Position numbers and translations under genes: made by a program
In this document: one piece after another, positions 13,159 through 24,184 of the stretch
Layout: each line of letters starts with the position of its first letter
How positions within the stretch are numbered: position 1 is the first letter of the stretch
Notes under the pieces: model-generated
Seen by the model: only the letters and a program-made list of their open reading frames with translations
Databases searched by the model: none
What the model was told of the DNA's origin: nothing
Assembly: GCA_035236585.1 (NCBI GenBank)
Contig: CP141133.1
Span: 45,959,729-46,023,728 of the forward strand
Direction: 5' to 3'
From: Warburgia ugandensis
Lineage: Eukaryota; Streptophyta; Magnoliopsida; Canellales; Canellaceae
DNA: 64,000 nt

Positions 13159-14598
13159 GCTTGTGGGAAAGAATTTCCTTTCCTTTTTGAGGGGTGTCGG
13201 ATGTCCTTCATTATCTTCTTCCATTGGGGAGTTGCAGCTTGCATTTGATGGAGGTACAAGGGGCTATGACAATATGTGCAGGGGATGGAGAAACAATCAT
13301 CATACCTCCTTCACGCAACTGACTAAATATATCTATCTTTATTTTCTCAATGAGTTCATCGTAGGCCTCCTCATCATCTTTAACTTTATGTAAACATCCT
13401 TTGCAAAAGAATTTAGAAGGAATAACACTGCGGCCCATGTCCCTAACTTGAGTAGGGTGGTCCTTATTATCCATAGCCTTGTAGTTGTGCTTTCTTGGAT
13501 AAGAATGTCGTGCAAAATTTAATTAGAAAGACACCATTATGTCATATAATTAATTGTATAGAATTTATAGATAGTTGGAACTACTTACTATGCGAGAAGC
13601 AATTTGAACAATACTTTCATTTGAGAACTTGTTGCCAATACAACCCACCAAATGCACCATCTTCCAGAGGATGGAGTGATCAATGGGTTCCGTAGTCCTA
13701 GCTTTCTTTTAATGTCAACCAAAGACACTATAGTTAGAGATCAACATGTATATAATTGTAGTAGCATTAAATTATTTAAATTGAAATGAATAAATTGTCA
13801 TAGATGCTTACTTTGCTCTCTTTTAAACAAGCATAGCCCAACCTAGATAAATGGTGCTGCATATTTGTTTCATGAACATTTGTTCCCCTTGCACTCTTTG
13901 CCTGCACATTTGTAGAGGCGTGATTTAGTGCAATAATTGAATGTTACATGTAATTAATTAAATAAAACATCGTTTTTGCACATACCTCCAATTTAGAGGA
14001 CGTGCAATTATATACAAATGCATTCCAAACCTCTTGGTCAATGAGATCAGAGTAAATGGCAGGCACTGTGTATAGCCTCAACAGATCATTGACATATGGA
14101 GCTATATAATTGTGAATAAGGTAGTTCTTCCATTTTCTCCATTGCTCACTAGCCTCTTGTAAAGCATCCATCTTCTTGTCATTAAACAAGTCAAAGGCAG
14201 TCTGTAAAGTACATAGCAAGTCATTATATTTGAAAAATAATGTAAGTTATAAATTATATAATATATGTACTTAATGTTTACATACCTTCACCATTTTCCA
14301 TATTGAATCATTTGTTGAGGATGACACAAGTTTCCCATCATCAAATGTGATAAGAACCATGCTTCTTACTATAGGGTAGAGAAAACTATTATAAGCGACT
14401 ATAGTCTCACCAATCTCTTACTCTCTACTGTTGTATTGGATAGTTTCTTTAATTCCCTTAGAATTTCTCTTGATAATCTTTTTCTATTGTTGTTTGCCCT
14501 CTACCCTTTCTCTTTGGAGTAGTGCTCATGTTGGGCTCTTGTTCATGCTCTTCATTGTGGTTGTACTCTTCATTTTGATTTTCTTCTCATTCCATCAT
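11303..14598 (-). pseudogene. CACTA ORF2-type gene with Ulp1/C48 peptidase-like end
   Basis: Leftward multi-exon gene. Visible parts in order: acidic start (ATG 14596-14598) and PKRKGRGQ; a segment ending SIWKMVK (donor GT at 14285); exon 14201-13986 with WRKWKNYLIHNY and WNAFVYNCTSSKLE, like the plant Transposase_24 (Ptta/En/Spm) domain; exon 13901-13812 (MQHHLSRLGYACLKE); exon 13705-13589 (IDHSILWKMVHL); exon 13493 to about 13211 (KDHPTQVRDMGRSVIPSKFF, then a SPAH..CKLQLP tail); a piece near 12945-12770; then a C48-like domain with SHCMLLALD near 11950, FFYSYGL, and WECRYYVLRYM with Cys codon 11571-11573. It stops at 11303-11305 after WVEYVMSFN. Introns have GT/AG borders. An in-frame stop three codons in and a frameshift near 14480 break the N-terminus. 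The Asp expected in FFDSYGL is Tyr. The exact exon set in 12730-11600 is uncertain. Confidence 0.75.
13095..13158. repeat. (TC)n(TA)n compound microsatellite
   Basis: About 40 bases of TC units run into about 25 bases of TA units, directly downstream of the VRDMGR exon of the CACTA ORF2. Confidence 0.95.
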
Positions 14599-14599
14599 T

Positions 14600-17114
14600 A
14601 CTACAAAGAAGAACACAATGATATTAGAACAATGACATAAAAAAGGGCATGTAATTCATTAAAATAAAACAAACTAATAAGACATATGCGGCAAACAAAC
14701 CAAAAGCAAATCAGATAAAACATGCATGAAAATAGAAAATCAGATAAAACATGTATGAAAGTAGAAATTTTCTAAAGTATAGATATTTTTAAAATTAAAC
14801 TTTCCTAAAACTAAACCAAGAAACTAATTTGCATGATTATAAGTAAAGCAATGTTAACTTGCATGATTCTAAGAAAATTAGGATATAAGTAAAGCAACGT
14901 TAACTTGTGTGATTCTAGCCATCACATATAACATGTATATACACATTCATTTACACTCATATAAACATGACTAAAACAATTTAGCTTCATGTAAGCAATT
15001 ATTACCATTCGACAATCAAGAAATACATCTTAAAGCATTTACTAGTAAGCCTACATGCATGTCTTGTTGTGTCTTGTTCAAACACGTTATAAGTCATCCT
15101 TACCAAAATGATCATGCATGTACTAGAACCACTTATTGATTAGTTATCGGAAACAAGAGTGTATTTGCTTTAGTTTTAGTCCCTTTAAGTCCATCTATAT
15201 TCTTAAGAATTTATTACCACTGGTCCTCAAGTACATACACACACCCACCTTTTGTTTTTAAACAAGGTTAGGCAAAATGGTGTTTAAAAATTTGGAGTGC
15301 CGTGTTTCTTTTCTAAAAATCAAGATTTTTAGAGAAATAAGCACTATATTTGTACCAAAAATTATGTAGAGTCTCCTCTATTTTTTGGACTTACACATTT
15401 TATGAATGCAAATTCTATGTCCCTAATAAACACAATTTAAGTAAAAATAATAAAATAAAGGAGACTCCATCTCCATCCATTCACATAAACATACAATATC
15501 TAACATATGTGGCAAACAAAACTCAAGAAAAACATATAAAGGATGCAGGAAAATATAAGCATGCTTAGTATAGATATTTGTAAAAGGGCTACAAATCCCA
15601 TAGACCTTTCACTAGTCTTTAACACATCCTGCTTTGAGTTCGAACCTCTTAGTGGGAAAGTTGCATCCCACATTGAGTTTATGAACATAGCTTTCTAGTG
15701 GTCATTCATAAGATTTCTTAAGGGTTGAACTTCTTAATTATAAATGACTATATCTATTTGATTGACACCAAGCTTCCAAAGTTTACTCGTGCTACAAAAT
15801 ACTATAGAAACATACTCATATATAACTTAAGAAATGTGATAACCAAAAAAGTACAAAAACTATAGTAATAAAAGAACCTTAAGTAAAATAAGATGATTAA
15901 ATTATGAGGAAGGAAATGTATGCCTAAGTGTGTTAGCTTAAATTTCTTTGTCCATTTCATGAGGTGGGAAGTGTATGTGTAGTTCTTAAATTAAGTACAT
16001 TGCCATCTTTCTCCTTAAATTTCCTTATCCATTTCATGCTTTTTTTCCCATTCTTTCCCCTTTGTTTTTCATAAGCAACTTTGTGATTTACATGCATGTT
16101 CATTGTTGCTTGATATTTGGATGATTGAATTTAGATTAGAAGTTGATTTTGGGGATTGTAATTAGTTCTAGGTAGGGTGTGCACACCCATTGGAGTGTGT
16201 GCATCACACTTGTACTTTATTCCTTTAATCAATGAAAAGTTTATGTTTTAATGATGAATTTCTCATTATTATGGTTCTTTTGTTTGTTTCTAGATTAATT
16301 TTTCATGATTGTTAGTTGTTCCTTTCATGTTTATATACTTTTGTTTTATCCTAGGTTAGTTACAATTGAATCTCATACAAAGGAGACAGTTGAACCGTGC
16401 ACACAAACCCATGGTTCATGCACATAGTTTTGAAGTGTTTCTCCTTAAAAGTTTAGTTTGTTTTGGTTAACTGTCCATGCATTCCATTCATGTACTCTAT
16501 CTAAGTTAGTGTGCAGCTTATTCAATGCTTTTAGAAATCTCATAATCATGTGCACCATGCTTTCCATTCTTACGTATAATACAAGGATTATTAATGTAAT
16601 AAATCATTCACATTCCACTTTGGATTAGTGCATACTAGTTGGTTCTTAATACTTTATTTTACTTGTCTAGTTTAGGTTCCCATGCTTTAGTTGATTAATT
16701 TCATGCATTCCATGTTTAGTTAGTTTACATCTCTGTTCATGCATACTTTCATGCTTAATTCATGAACTTTAGGCTACTTTATTTTATGCAATTTCCAAGT
16801 TTAAATCATGCATCATGTTAGGTTTGCTTATATATCATCCATTTTGTGTGGTTATAATGTTTATCATAATAAAACATGCTAGGACAGCCTATTCAACGTC
16901 CTCTTTAGCTAGTCCCTAATAAAACATGCATCTCATCCTAACATAATCATGTCTCATGTACTAAAATCATGTTCATATATCCAAACGAAATAAAAAACAT
17001 TCCAATCATACTCATCCATGCACAAATCCATTAAAACCATGAACTAGATTTAGAATATCTATTTGGAAAAGCTTTCTTTTTCCTTTTCTCCTCTTTCTTC
17101 TCTCCTTCTTCTGT
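14600..17114. other. AT-rich gene-free stretch
   Basis: No coding frame with family resemblance was found on either strand. The first ~1.1 kb is probably the 5' flank of the CACTA remnant. I looked there for the TNP2-like transposase and did not see one. Around 16140-16250 there is a short CA/GT-rich stretch (GTGTGCACACC, then GTGTGTGCATCACAC) before an AT-rich tail, of unknown origin. A pyrimidine-rich run at about 17065-17115 abuts the truncated LTR. Confidence 0.5.
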
Positions 17115-20100
17115 CAAATTGGGTTTCTAAGATTCTTATTGTTCTTGATCATTCAAGATCCTATAGATCTTGTTTGATCTTGATTATCTTACTTACCATT
17201 CTTATTCAGATTAGATATTTTACTAACCTTTTATGATCTTATTATTATTATTCAACCAGTTAATGTTTTATTGGTTGAAGATAGCTTATTTCATCCTGAG
17301 TCCAGATTGCTCCTCTTATTTCCAATTGATTAAGGCTTACTAGTTGAATGGTTGAACACAAAGTGGTTACTACAATCCTCATGTAAGGAGGAGTTTAGAC
17401 CTCACAAATGTCAGTGGAAGTTAGGGGAAGAGCGATGCTCTAATAGAAAACACCCTTAACCACCATGTTTGGCATTCACCAGAGTGACCTTAGCTCAACC
17501 TTTCATAAGGTTCCTATGAGCATTTTAACCCTAAGTACTCTTTCTAATTGGTTTTAATTAAGTCCATAAACATTTAAAATGTCATTCATGGGGTTTATTA
17601 TTCTCCTAGTTTGGGCCAAGGATTTGATAATCCTTATATTGTCCTACTAACAATAGTCCTTACTATCATTAAGTCCATGTCATTCATTCCATGTAAATGT
17701 CCTTCAACTCTATTTTTCATTTAATTACATTTCCAATGTAATTTACATAACATAAGCATTAAAGCATAAATAAATAAATAAGTAAATCTAATAATTAAAT
17801 CTATTAACCAATAAAAAGACATTTACGATATCATTCAATAATTCAAATGAAAATTTGACATGCCATAACTATTCATCATTATCCAATGGTCATATTTGAT
17901 TTCTATTCATTTTCATCCCATTTAGGGTTTAGATCTTGATCTTTCATTTTCCTTTAGATCTAATACATTTTATTACTGTTATTTTATCACTAGATCATTG
18001 ATGCATCTCATCAAATGATCTGATCCCTGTTGATCTAACCGATCAAGAAGATCTTAAGCCATTTTATCCAATTTAAGGGCATATATCTTAATCTATCCCA
18101 AATTATCATCATCAAGCTGATCAATCCATATGATCTTAACTTTATATCACCATCCAAATACATCCACACTATCCAATCATCATTGATCAAACTGATCAAG
18201 GGGATTACCATTCACTTTTATGGATTTTACTACTTTTAAGGGTTAAGATCTTTAGATCTAGAAAATAAACTACATCCAACCATTTAATTATTGTTATTAT
18301 ACATTTAGATCATCATATAAACTATTTTAAAAGGTCTGATCATGCTTGATTATTCAGATCATGAAGATCCATGCTCATCTTTATGATTTTTCTCTTTTAA
18401 GGCAAGATTTCCTAATTAAACATAGATCAGTCATTTCTAACTATTGATTATGTGTTCCAAAATCACAAGATCATCAATGGATCAAAATTATAAAGTTTGA
18501 TCATTCCAAATTTCACTGATCATAGGAATTTGTAATACTTTTCTTTAATAATAGAATTTTACATGTATCAAAACATAAATTTTCTGAGTTCAGTAGGTTC
18601 TCCTTATTTCGAGGAATCCAACCCAACTTTCCAATCTCAATTTGGAGTTAAATTGAGATTAGAATTTGGATTTTAAGATTTCAACTAATTTTAAGGGTTG
18701 ATATTGATCTTTACTATTTTTGTTCAATTAATCAATCTAGGTATCCCAAATTTTTACTATGATTATAGTCCTTAAGGTTTTGGAACCTCCTAAATCCATC
18801 CATCGTTTCATATTCTCATTTTAAGGTCATCTTCATCATGATCCATTACTGTTGGAATAGATTTTAGTGATTATCCCATGTAAAAATAATTAAAAACATA
18901 AATCTAATATCTCCATTAGATTCAACACAACATTAGAAATTTATAGCAACTTTCCAATATAAAATCAGAGTTAAAATGAGCTCTCAATTGAAGAAACAAG
19001 TTTTCAGTTAAAAAAATCAATGGCCCATATTTGATCTGGCCATTAGAACGTGTTTTAGACGATCCAGAATGTGGCAACTTGAACTGGAATGTAACTACAC
19101 AATCCCAAAACATGGCTAAAGCTTGATCTGGGAGATTGGTTAAGACGGTCCAATCGGCACCCTCAGATCAACCCTTCTCTAGATCTCCCAAATCTGAAAC
19201 ATCCAAGGGCCAAGATTTCTTACCTTGGGGTTTTTGGGCCAAAGAAATTCATCCAATAGGTCAGAAGTTGCATTTGATCTGTCCATGGATGAGATCTTAA
19301 CCCATGTTGCCAGATCCATCATTTCTGAGAGATCAACAATCGGAGGAGCTTAGGGATGGCTAGAAAACCTCAAGGGAGTGTCGAAAAATAACAAGGGAAG
19401 GGGCGCACACCTACTTGCTCTAGTTCGGTGAAGTAATTTCACCGAGAATGAGAGAAATCAAACAAAAAAAAGGAAATCCACTTCAAAACCCTACCTATGC
19501 TGGATTTTACATACAGAGAGAGATTTCTCGTGTTGTTGCCAGAGAAGGAATATAACCATAGGGGAAACATAGATCCCCACATTCTGGAGTGATTCATTGA
19601 TGTGAGATTGAATTATACTGGTTGGATTGGCTAGAATTTCATGAAGAACTTGTCGAAGACGTTGTCAATACTGGATCTGCTTTCATTTTGCTTTTTCGAG
19701 GATCCAACCATTAGATCATCATGATTCCTTAGGGTTTTTGTAGATAATTGGAGCCTAAATCAATCCAACGGTAGAGATGGTGATTTGTTCACTGGAATTT
19801 CATGGCTAATCGAAATAGTGATTTCTAAGTGGAACCTAGGTTCCATTGGGGATGACGCTTCCAGGGAAGCACCCAATGGTTCCAATTGAATTGGATCGTC
19901 TGATGCTTTTGGGGAATCACCTAAGGCAAAATGAATAAAAGAGGGAAAGAGAGAGATTGGGGGAGACAGAGGGGGATTTTTTATCTAGGATTTTAGGGCA
20001 TTGTAGGGGACCTCATGAAGAATGTTAGGAAAAAATTTGGGAATTTTTATGGTGGTATTTATAGGTGTTTTTGAATTTTTTATGATTACAAGTAATTATC

Positions 20101-20630
20101 ATGTTTCAATTCTTTTTATTATTAAATTGGCATTGGATTCCCACTACCACCTCCTTCTCCACTAGTAGGTGGTAGTGGTTTGAGTCATGATTACATGTTT
20201 TCTAGCCATTGGATCTATTTGTGGGCCCCACGAAGGTGTGAAAGAACCATTTTGCCCTTTTATGGAGAAAAATTTGTTTTATTCTCTCGAACTTGGAATT
20301 GAGTGTACTTAGTGGCATTGGATTTGTATTCCTAAGTAAATTCTAAATATTATTGTCTTAGGTGTCAATTATGAGTAAAATTACTATTTTACCCTTTTAT
20401 TCATAATAATAGAGAAAATAAGGAATTTTCATCAGGACTTAGAATTTGATGTACTTACAGTCATTCTGATCGGTTTTTTGAGTACATTAAAAATATCTAA
20501 GTTTTAAGTTTTGAATTTATTTTTATAAAAAAGAATTTTCCTGGAACTCAAAGTTTCAGTTTCACTTTTAAAATTTCAACTTTTAATTTTTAATAATTCA
20601 ATTATATTAATAAAATTTGGGGTTATTACA
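17115..20630 (-). repeat. Truncated giant LTR, minus strand
   Basis: Read leftward it begins TGTAATAACCCC at 20630 and follows the giant solo LTR (3761 to about 6790) for about 3.5 kb. It then stops matching near 17115, so it lacks the last ~2.1 kb including the TCATCACA end. It keeps the promoter-proximal inverted repeat as CCACTACCACC (20141-20151) and GGTGGTAGTGG (20168-20178), a donor-like AG|GTAGGG near 19490, and the shared block at about 17330-17650. It may be a 5' LTR fragment or a broken solo LTR. Confidence 0.75.
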
Positions 20631-21354
20631 GAAAATATATTGATATTTGGAAACACCATTGATGTTATGTAAGTAGTCAAATGTGACTGCACAATTAGTG
20701 CGAAATCAGTTGTTCATTTAATGATATTAGATTCATAATTGCATTTGAGAAACAATGGATGTATTATTTCGGTCTTTGAGTTTGAACATACAAAAGGAGG
20801 TACGTTCAGGTATTAAATTCTAAATCATATGTGGTATCCTTAGCATCTATGTTTGTATATTTAGTTGATACTTAAGTTAAAGAGCATTGCTGTTGATTAT
20901 AAGACTTTAAGGTTGTATGTCTTATCTTAGTAAATTGGAATGTGATAATATCTAAGATGTTCCTTGATGTAAATGGTAATCTCTTTATTTTGATTTCATA
21001 TGTGAAATTGGGTGAATGAGTCTGAAAGATTTATTAGTGAAAACAATTGAAACGTTATAATATGAGTTGATATCTTATATTAAATGATTGCTTGAAGAAG
21101 TACAAACTTTCATATATCTAAACCAATGTAATTCTGGAGATCTTTGATGGAAGTCTATGGAATGACTTGAAATTTTTATAAGATATATGAGTATGGTGGT
21201 GATGCATGTGTTGTTAAGTAGTTATTAGTTGATGATTTTGAAATGTGTTGCAATGTACCATGGAAAGATTTGAATATTTCATATGTTGTGGAGATTGGTA
21301 ATCAAATTGTATTATCTTGACAATATGTCATATCAAGTGAATGTGTGGGATGAA
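20631..21354 (+). other. Interior of old element E, left part
   Basis: No open frame. I assign it to E because element D, with a perfect target duplication, separates it from 31634-32289, which ends in a polypurine tract and LTR start. It was therefore contiguous with that interior before D inserted. Confidence 0.5.
21350..21354. repeat. Target site duplication ATGAA, left copy of D
   Basis: ATGAA lies just before the TGTAATGACTC start of the 5' LTR. The identical ATGAA follows the 3' LTR end at 31629-31633. Confidence 0.9.
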
Positions 21355-21733
21355 TGTAATGACTCTATTTTTGTAACCTTAAAATCCCATGTTAGTAATG
21401 AAAAGTTCACTTTTTTTAGATAAGGGTATTTTGGTCATTTCACTGTTTACCCTGACAAGACCTAGAAATTTGGTCCTTAGAATGGTACCTTTAGGTGCAC
21501 CTCACAAAAAGGAATCCAACAAGACTAGAATCACCCAAAATGGAGTTAATATGAGCAAGTTATGGCCCTTTGAAGTTCAAGGGCAAAATTATAATTAAAT
21601 TTAAAACGAATTGGCCTGAGAAAACAGGGACCTGTTTTGATATAGGCACCCCCTTCTTCCAAAACATACTGCATCACCGACATTCTAGAATGTCTGTGTG
21701 CAGAGGGAAACCACCACCATTCTGGAGGTTTCT

Positions 21734-21756
21734 CCACTGCCATTCCATGGCAGTGG
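21734..21756. repeat. Inverted repeat upstream of TATA box, LTR D
   Basis: CCACTGCCAT and ATGGCAGTGG form perfect 10-base arms around TCC, extended outward by GGTTT and AAACC. Equivalent inverted repeats with different arms lie at the same place in the other LTR families. Confidence 0.85.
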
Positions 21757-21781
21757 AAACCCCCCTCCAGAACCCTCCTTA

Positions 21782-21799
21782 AGCTCTATAAATAGAGCT
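21782..21799 (+). promoter_or_regulatory. TATA box of LTR D
   Basis: AGCTCTATAAATAGAGCT: a consensus TATAAATA set in 8-base inverted arms. It is conserved in the 3' LTR (29368-29385). Transcription of the element should start about 30 bases downstream. Confidence 0.75.
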
Positions 21800-22776
21800 A
21801 TTGGGTGCCTCCAATGGTAGCCCAAAACCCTGGGAAAAACTCGTCTTGGAGTTGCAGGCAAGAGGAAAAACCGTGAAAAATACCCAGCCATGAACCAGGT
21901 ACGCCTTAAACAACTCCAAACCCATCTCCCCCTCAATCTTAGGTTGAATGTCCCTAAGTTTTTGCATGAGAAACCATGCAAAATGGGGCTCTAAGGAGCC
22001 ATAACAGCCCCAGGGCAGGTGCCTGGGGCGTTCTGGTTCAACAGGGCCAAACGAGGGCGTTCCGAGGATGCCCAGATCACCACAGAACCAAAACGCACCA
22101 AGTGCGTTAAAGGGGAACCGACGGGCTCGTCTGTGGACGTGCCCGCAAACAAAAAAAGGGGCAGAGGCCCGATGCGTCGACGAATGCGCCTTGTGGGGCG
22201 CGCGCTGCTGATGCGGGACTCGTTAGCGTCCCGGGCACCCGCTTCGTGTGGGCCTACGATGGTGATGCCACGTGTTCCACGTAAGCGGAACGCGCAGTCT
22301 GATGACGCCCAGGAGCATGCAACCGCACGTGCGGGCCGGTCATCGCTCTACCAGGATGCAGGTGTGTCTCAGGAGTGGTGATGCAGGGCCCGTTTTAGGC
22401 CTTGTATGTATTCTTAACACTAAAATACGCATAACTTGAGTTCTAGGACTTTGATTGAGGCGTCGTGAGAAGCATTGTGTCTGTATCAACGGTGCGGACA
22501 CACCCAAACCATAAAATACCTGATCAAGCCCCTATCTAAGGTTGGCATGACCCTTAAACCAAGATAGTAGCACGGGGCCACTAAACCTTTGCAAACCTGA
22601 CTATACCAAGGCCCAGTTAGGGACCTTAGGAGCCCCTTAGCCATGGGAATGAACCCTTAATGCCTAAGTAGTGAGGTAAACTATTCTAGAACCTATAGAA
22701 AGAGGCCAAGCTAACCTTTTTTCCCTAAACCATGTCCAGGAACGTACGAGGACAAGGGGACTGGCACGATCAAACC

Positions 22777-22784
22777 AGGTAGGT
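22777..22784 (+). promoter_or_regulatory. Splice-donor-like AG|GTAGGT, LTR D
   Basis: Donor-like string followed 13 bases later by the branchpoint-like TACTAAAC. It is kept in the 3' LTR (GT at 30365) and in LTRs A and B. Function is inferred. Confidence 0.4.
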
Positions 22785-23144
22785 GTCCTATCGCTACTAA
22801 ACTTTTAAAAAGAACTCATGATGCTTTGAGAATGCATGATTTGAGTCATGGTTTCTTTTCTAATGCATGTTTTAAGTTTTTAAGTTACATGTCCTGCCTT
22901 TATGCGTATATCATATAAACTTATGTTACATACTTATGCACATGACCTTTTTAGCATGAATTCATTTCATAAATGAACTTAGCATGCATATGAAAAATAC
23001 ATTGCACATATATTGCCAAGACATGTATTACATGCATAGACATGTTTTGAAAAAGGATTCTTGTCTGTATGATATAGGCATAGCCATGTTTTGAAAAAAA
23101 AAAAGGTTCTTACCTACTTGATAGTATATGATTTGGGCTAGTAA

Positions 23145-23380
23145 GCTCGTGGGCGCTATGTCAAGAGGTTCAGGATGGCCTCCCAACCTCTACCACTATA
23201 GGTGGAAAGGGTACCATGCCAAAAGGGCTTGTCCTCACTTCGATTGCTGTGGTAAACGAGGATTACCACTAGAGGTGTCATGGCACCCACCGAAGTGTCA
23301 TATGCCCCGTGGAGGCTATGACCGAGAGTCCCTAGGTACTCAGGGACCACATGCCGCTGAGGTCGTGGGCATAGTTTGCC
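23145..23380 (+). other. Structured module in LTR D (5' copy)
   Basis: Nested inverted repeats: GTGGT/ACCAC near 23250-23270, an outer TATGCCC (23301-23307) with GGGCATA (23367-23373), and an inner TCCCT (23329-23333) with AGGGA (23342-23346). It is repeated in the 3' LTR and recognisable in LTRs A, B and C, so it looks like a transcribed, folded RNA segment. Confidence 0.6.
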
Positions 23381-24045
23381 CTATTTTTTTGAGGATTTAC
23401 TTGCATGCATATGGCATGACATGAGTATGGTCGACCATAGATCCATGAGTTGGATTCAATTAAGCATCTTATGCATATCATAGTATATGTTTATGATATC
23501 TATGTTACTTTTGACTTGGATAATGCTATTCTTTAAGTCGTCAGTATTCTATTTTGACAATGGCTTTTAATATCGATATTGAACATTGGTGTCCAAACAT
23601 GCACATGGTTTAAAGAACATATGGTTTAAAACATAGCATGCATTGTAAAACTAGTAGTGATAGACTCCTACTGAGTATAGTGTATACTCACCCAATCCTT
23701 AATATTTTTCGGATATAAGTAAACACTTAAGGACAGGATACACCCGTGACAGAGAACATCCAAATTAAGTACAAGTAAGTAAACCCCTACCTTATCTTTT
23801 AGTGAATGTTACTTGATTGTAGTTACTCTCTGTAGCTGAAATTTGTGACTAACACTTTCTTGGGAATAGAGTTGATTTAAAACTATGCCATGGCTATATG
23901 ATTTGAAAATGTGTTTTAACACTCAGGGTTTTATACGAAAGATTGCTTTCCAAAACAAAATATTTTCATGCATTTCATATTTCTAAAGCAAGAGATCTTG
24001 CCTTTCTATGAAATTTGCATCATATGAAACCCGAGTCATCATGGT

Positions 24046-24061
24046 TGGTATCAGAGCCTAG
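24046..24061 (+). other. Primer binding site of D
   Basis: TGGTATCAGAGCCTAG starts a few bases after the 5' LTR. It is complementary to the 3' end of plant initiator Met tRNA, the usual primer of Tekay/Del reverse transcription. Confidence 0.9.
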
Positions 24062-24184
24062 TTTGACGTTACTCACAACCCAGTTATGAGGAGAATAACT
24101 TATAATCAAGTTTCATCCATGAAAGATTAAGGACTAATATGATAACGCATACTAAGGTCTTGTGAATTACCTTGTGATTTACAT

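Larger units (their letters stand above)
10038..15700 (-). mobile_element. CACTA (En/Spm-like) transposon remnant
   Basis: The call rests on two things: a leftward, intron-containing gene whose parts match the second protein of plant CACTA elements (11303-14598), and a dense array of inverted subterminal-type repeats beyond its 3' end (10130-10605). A CACTACTAGACAG string at 10038 is the best candidate for the left terminus. CACTAGAAAG read leftward from 15700 is a weak candidate for the right terminus, but no matching 3-base target duplication joins them, so both outer limits are guesses. No TNP2-type transposase is visible, so it could not have moved itself. Confidence 0.6.
21355..24041 (+). 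repeat. 5' LTR of element D
   Basis: TGTAATGACTC to GAGTCATCA, 2.69 kb, matching 28950-31628 throughout. The end has lost the usual final CA of CATCACA. In order it holds an inverted repeat (21734-21756), a TATA box (21787), a GC-rich leader block (about 22020-22380), a donor-like AG|GTAGGT (GT at 22779), the structured module (about 23145-23380) and a hairpin (23673-23689). Confidence 0.92.

Noticed and set aside
15500..17110. Possible TNP2 transposase or host exon upstream of the CACTA ORF2
   Set aside because: No frame longer than about 70 codons and no recognisable motif on either strand.
24046..24061. Match to tRNA 3' end
   Set aside because: Only the 3' end complement is present, directly after an LTR; it is a primer site, not a tRNA gene.
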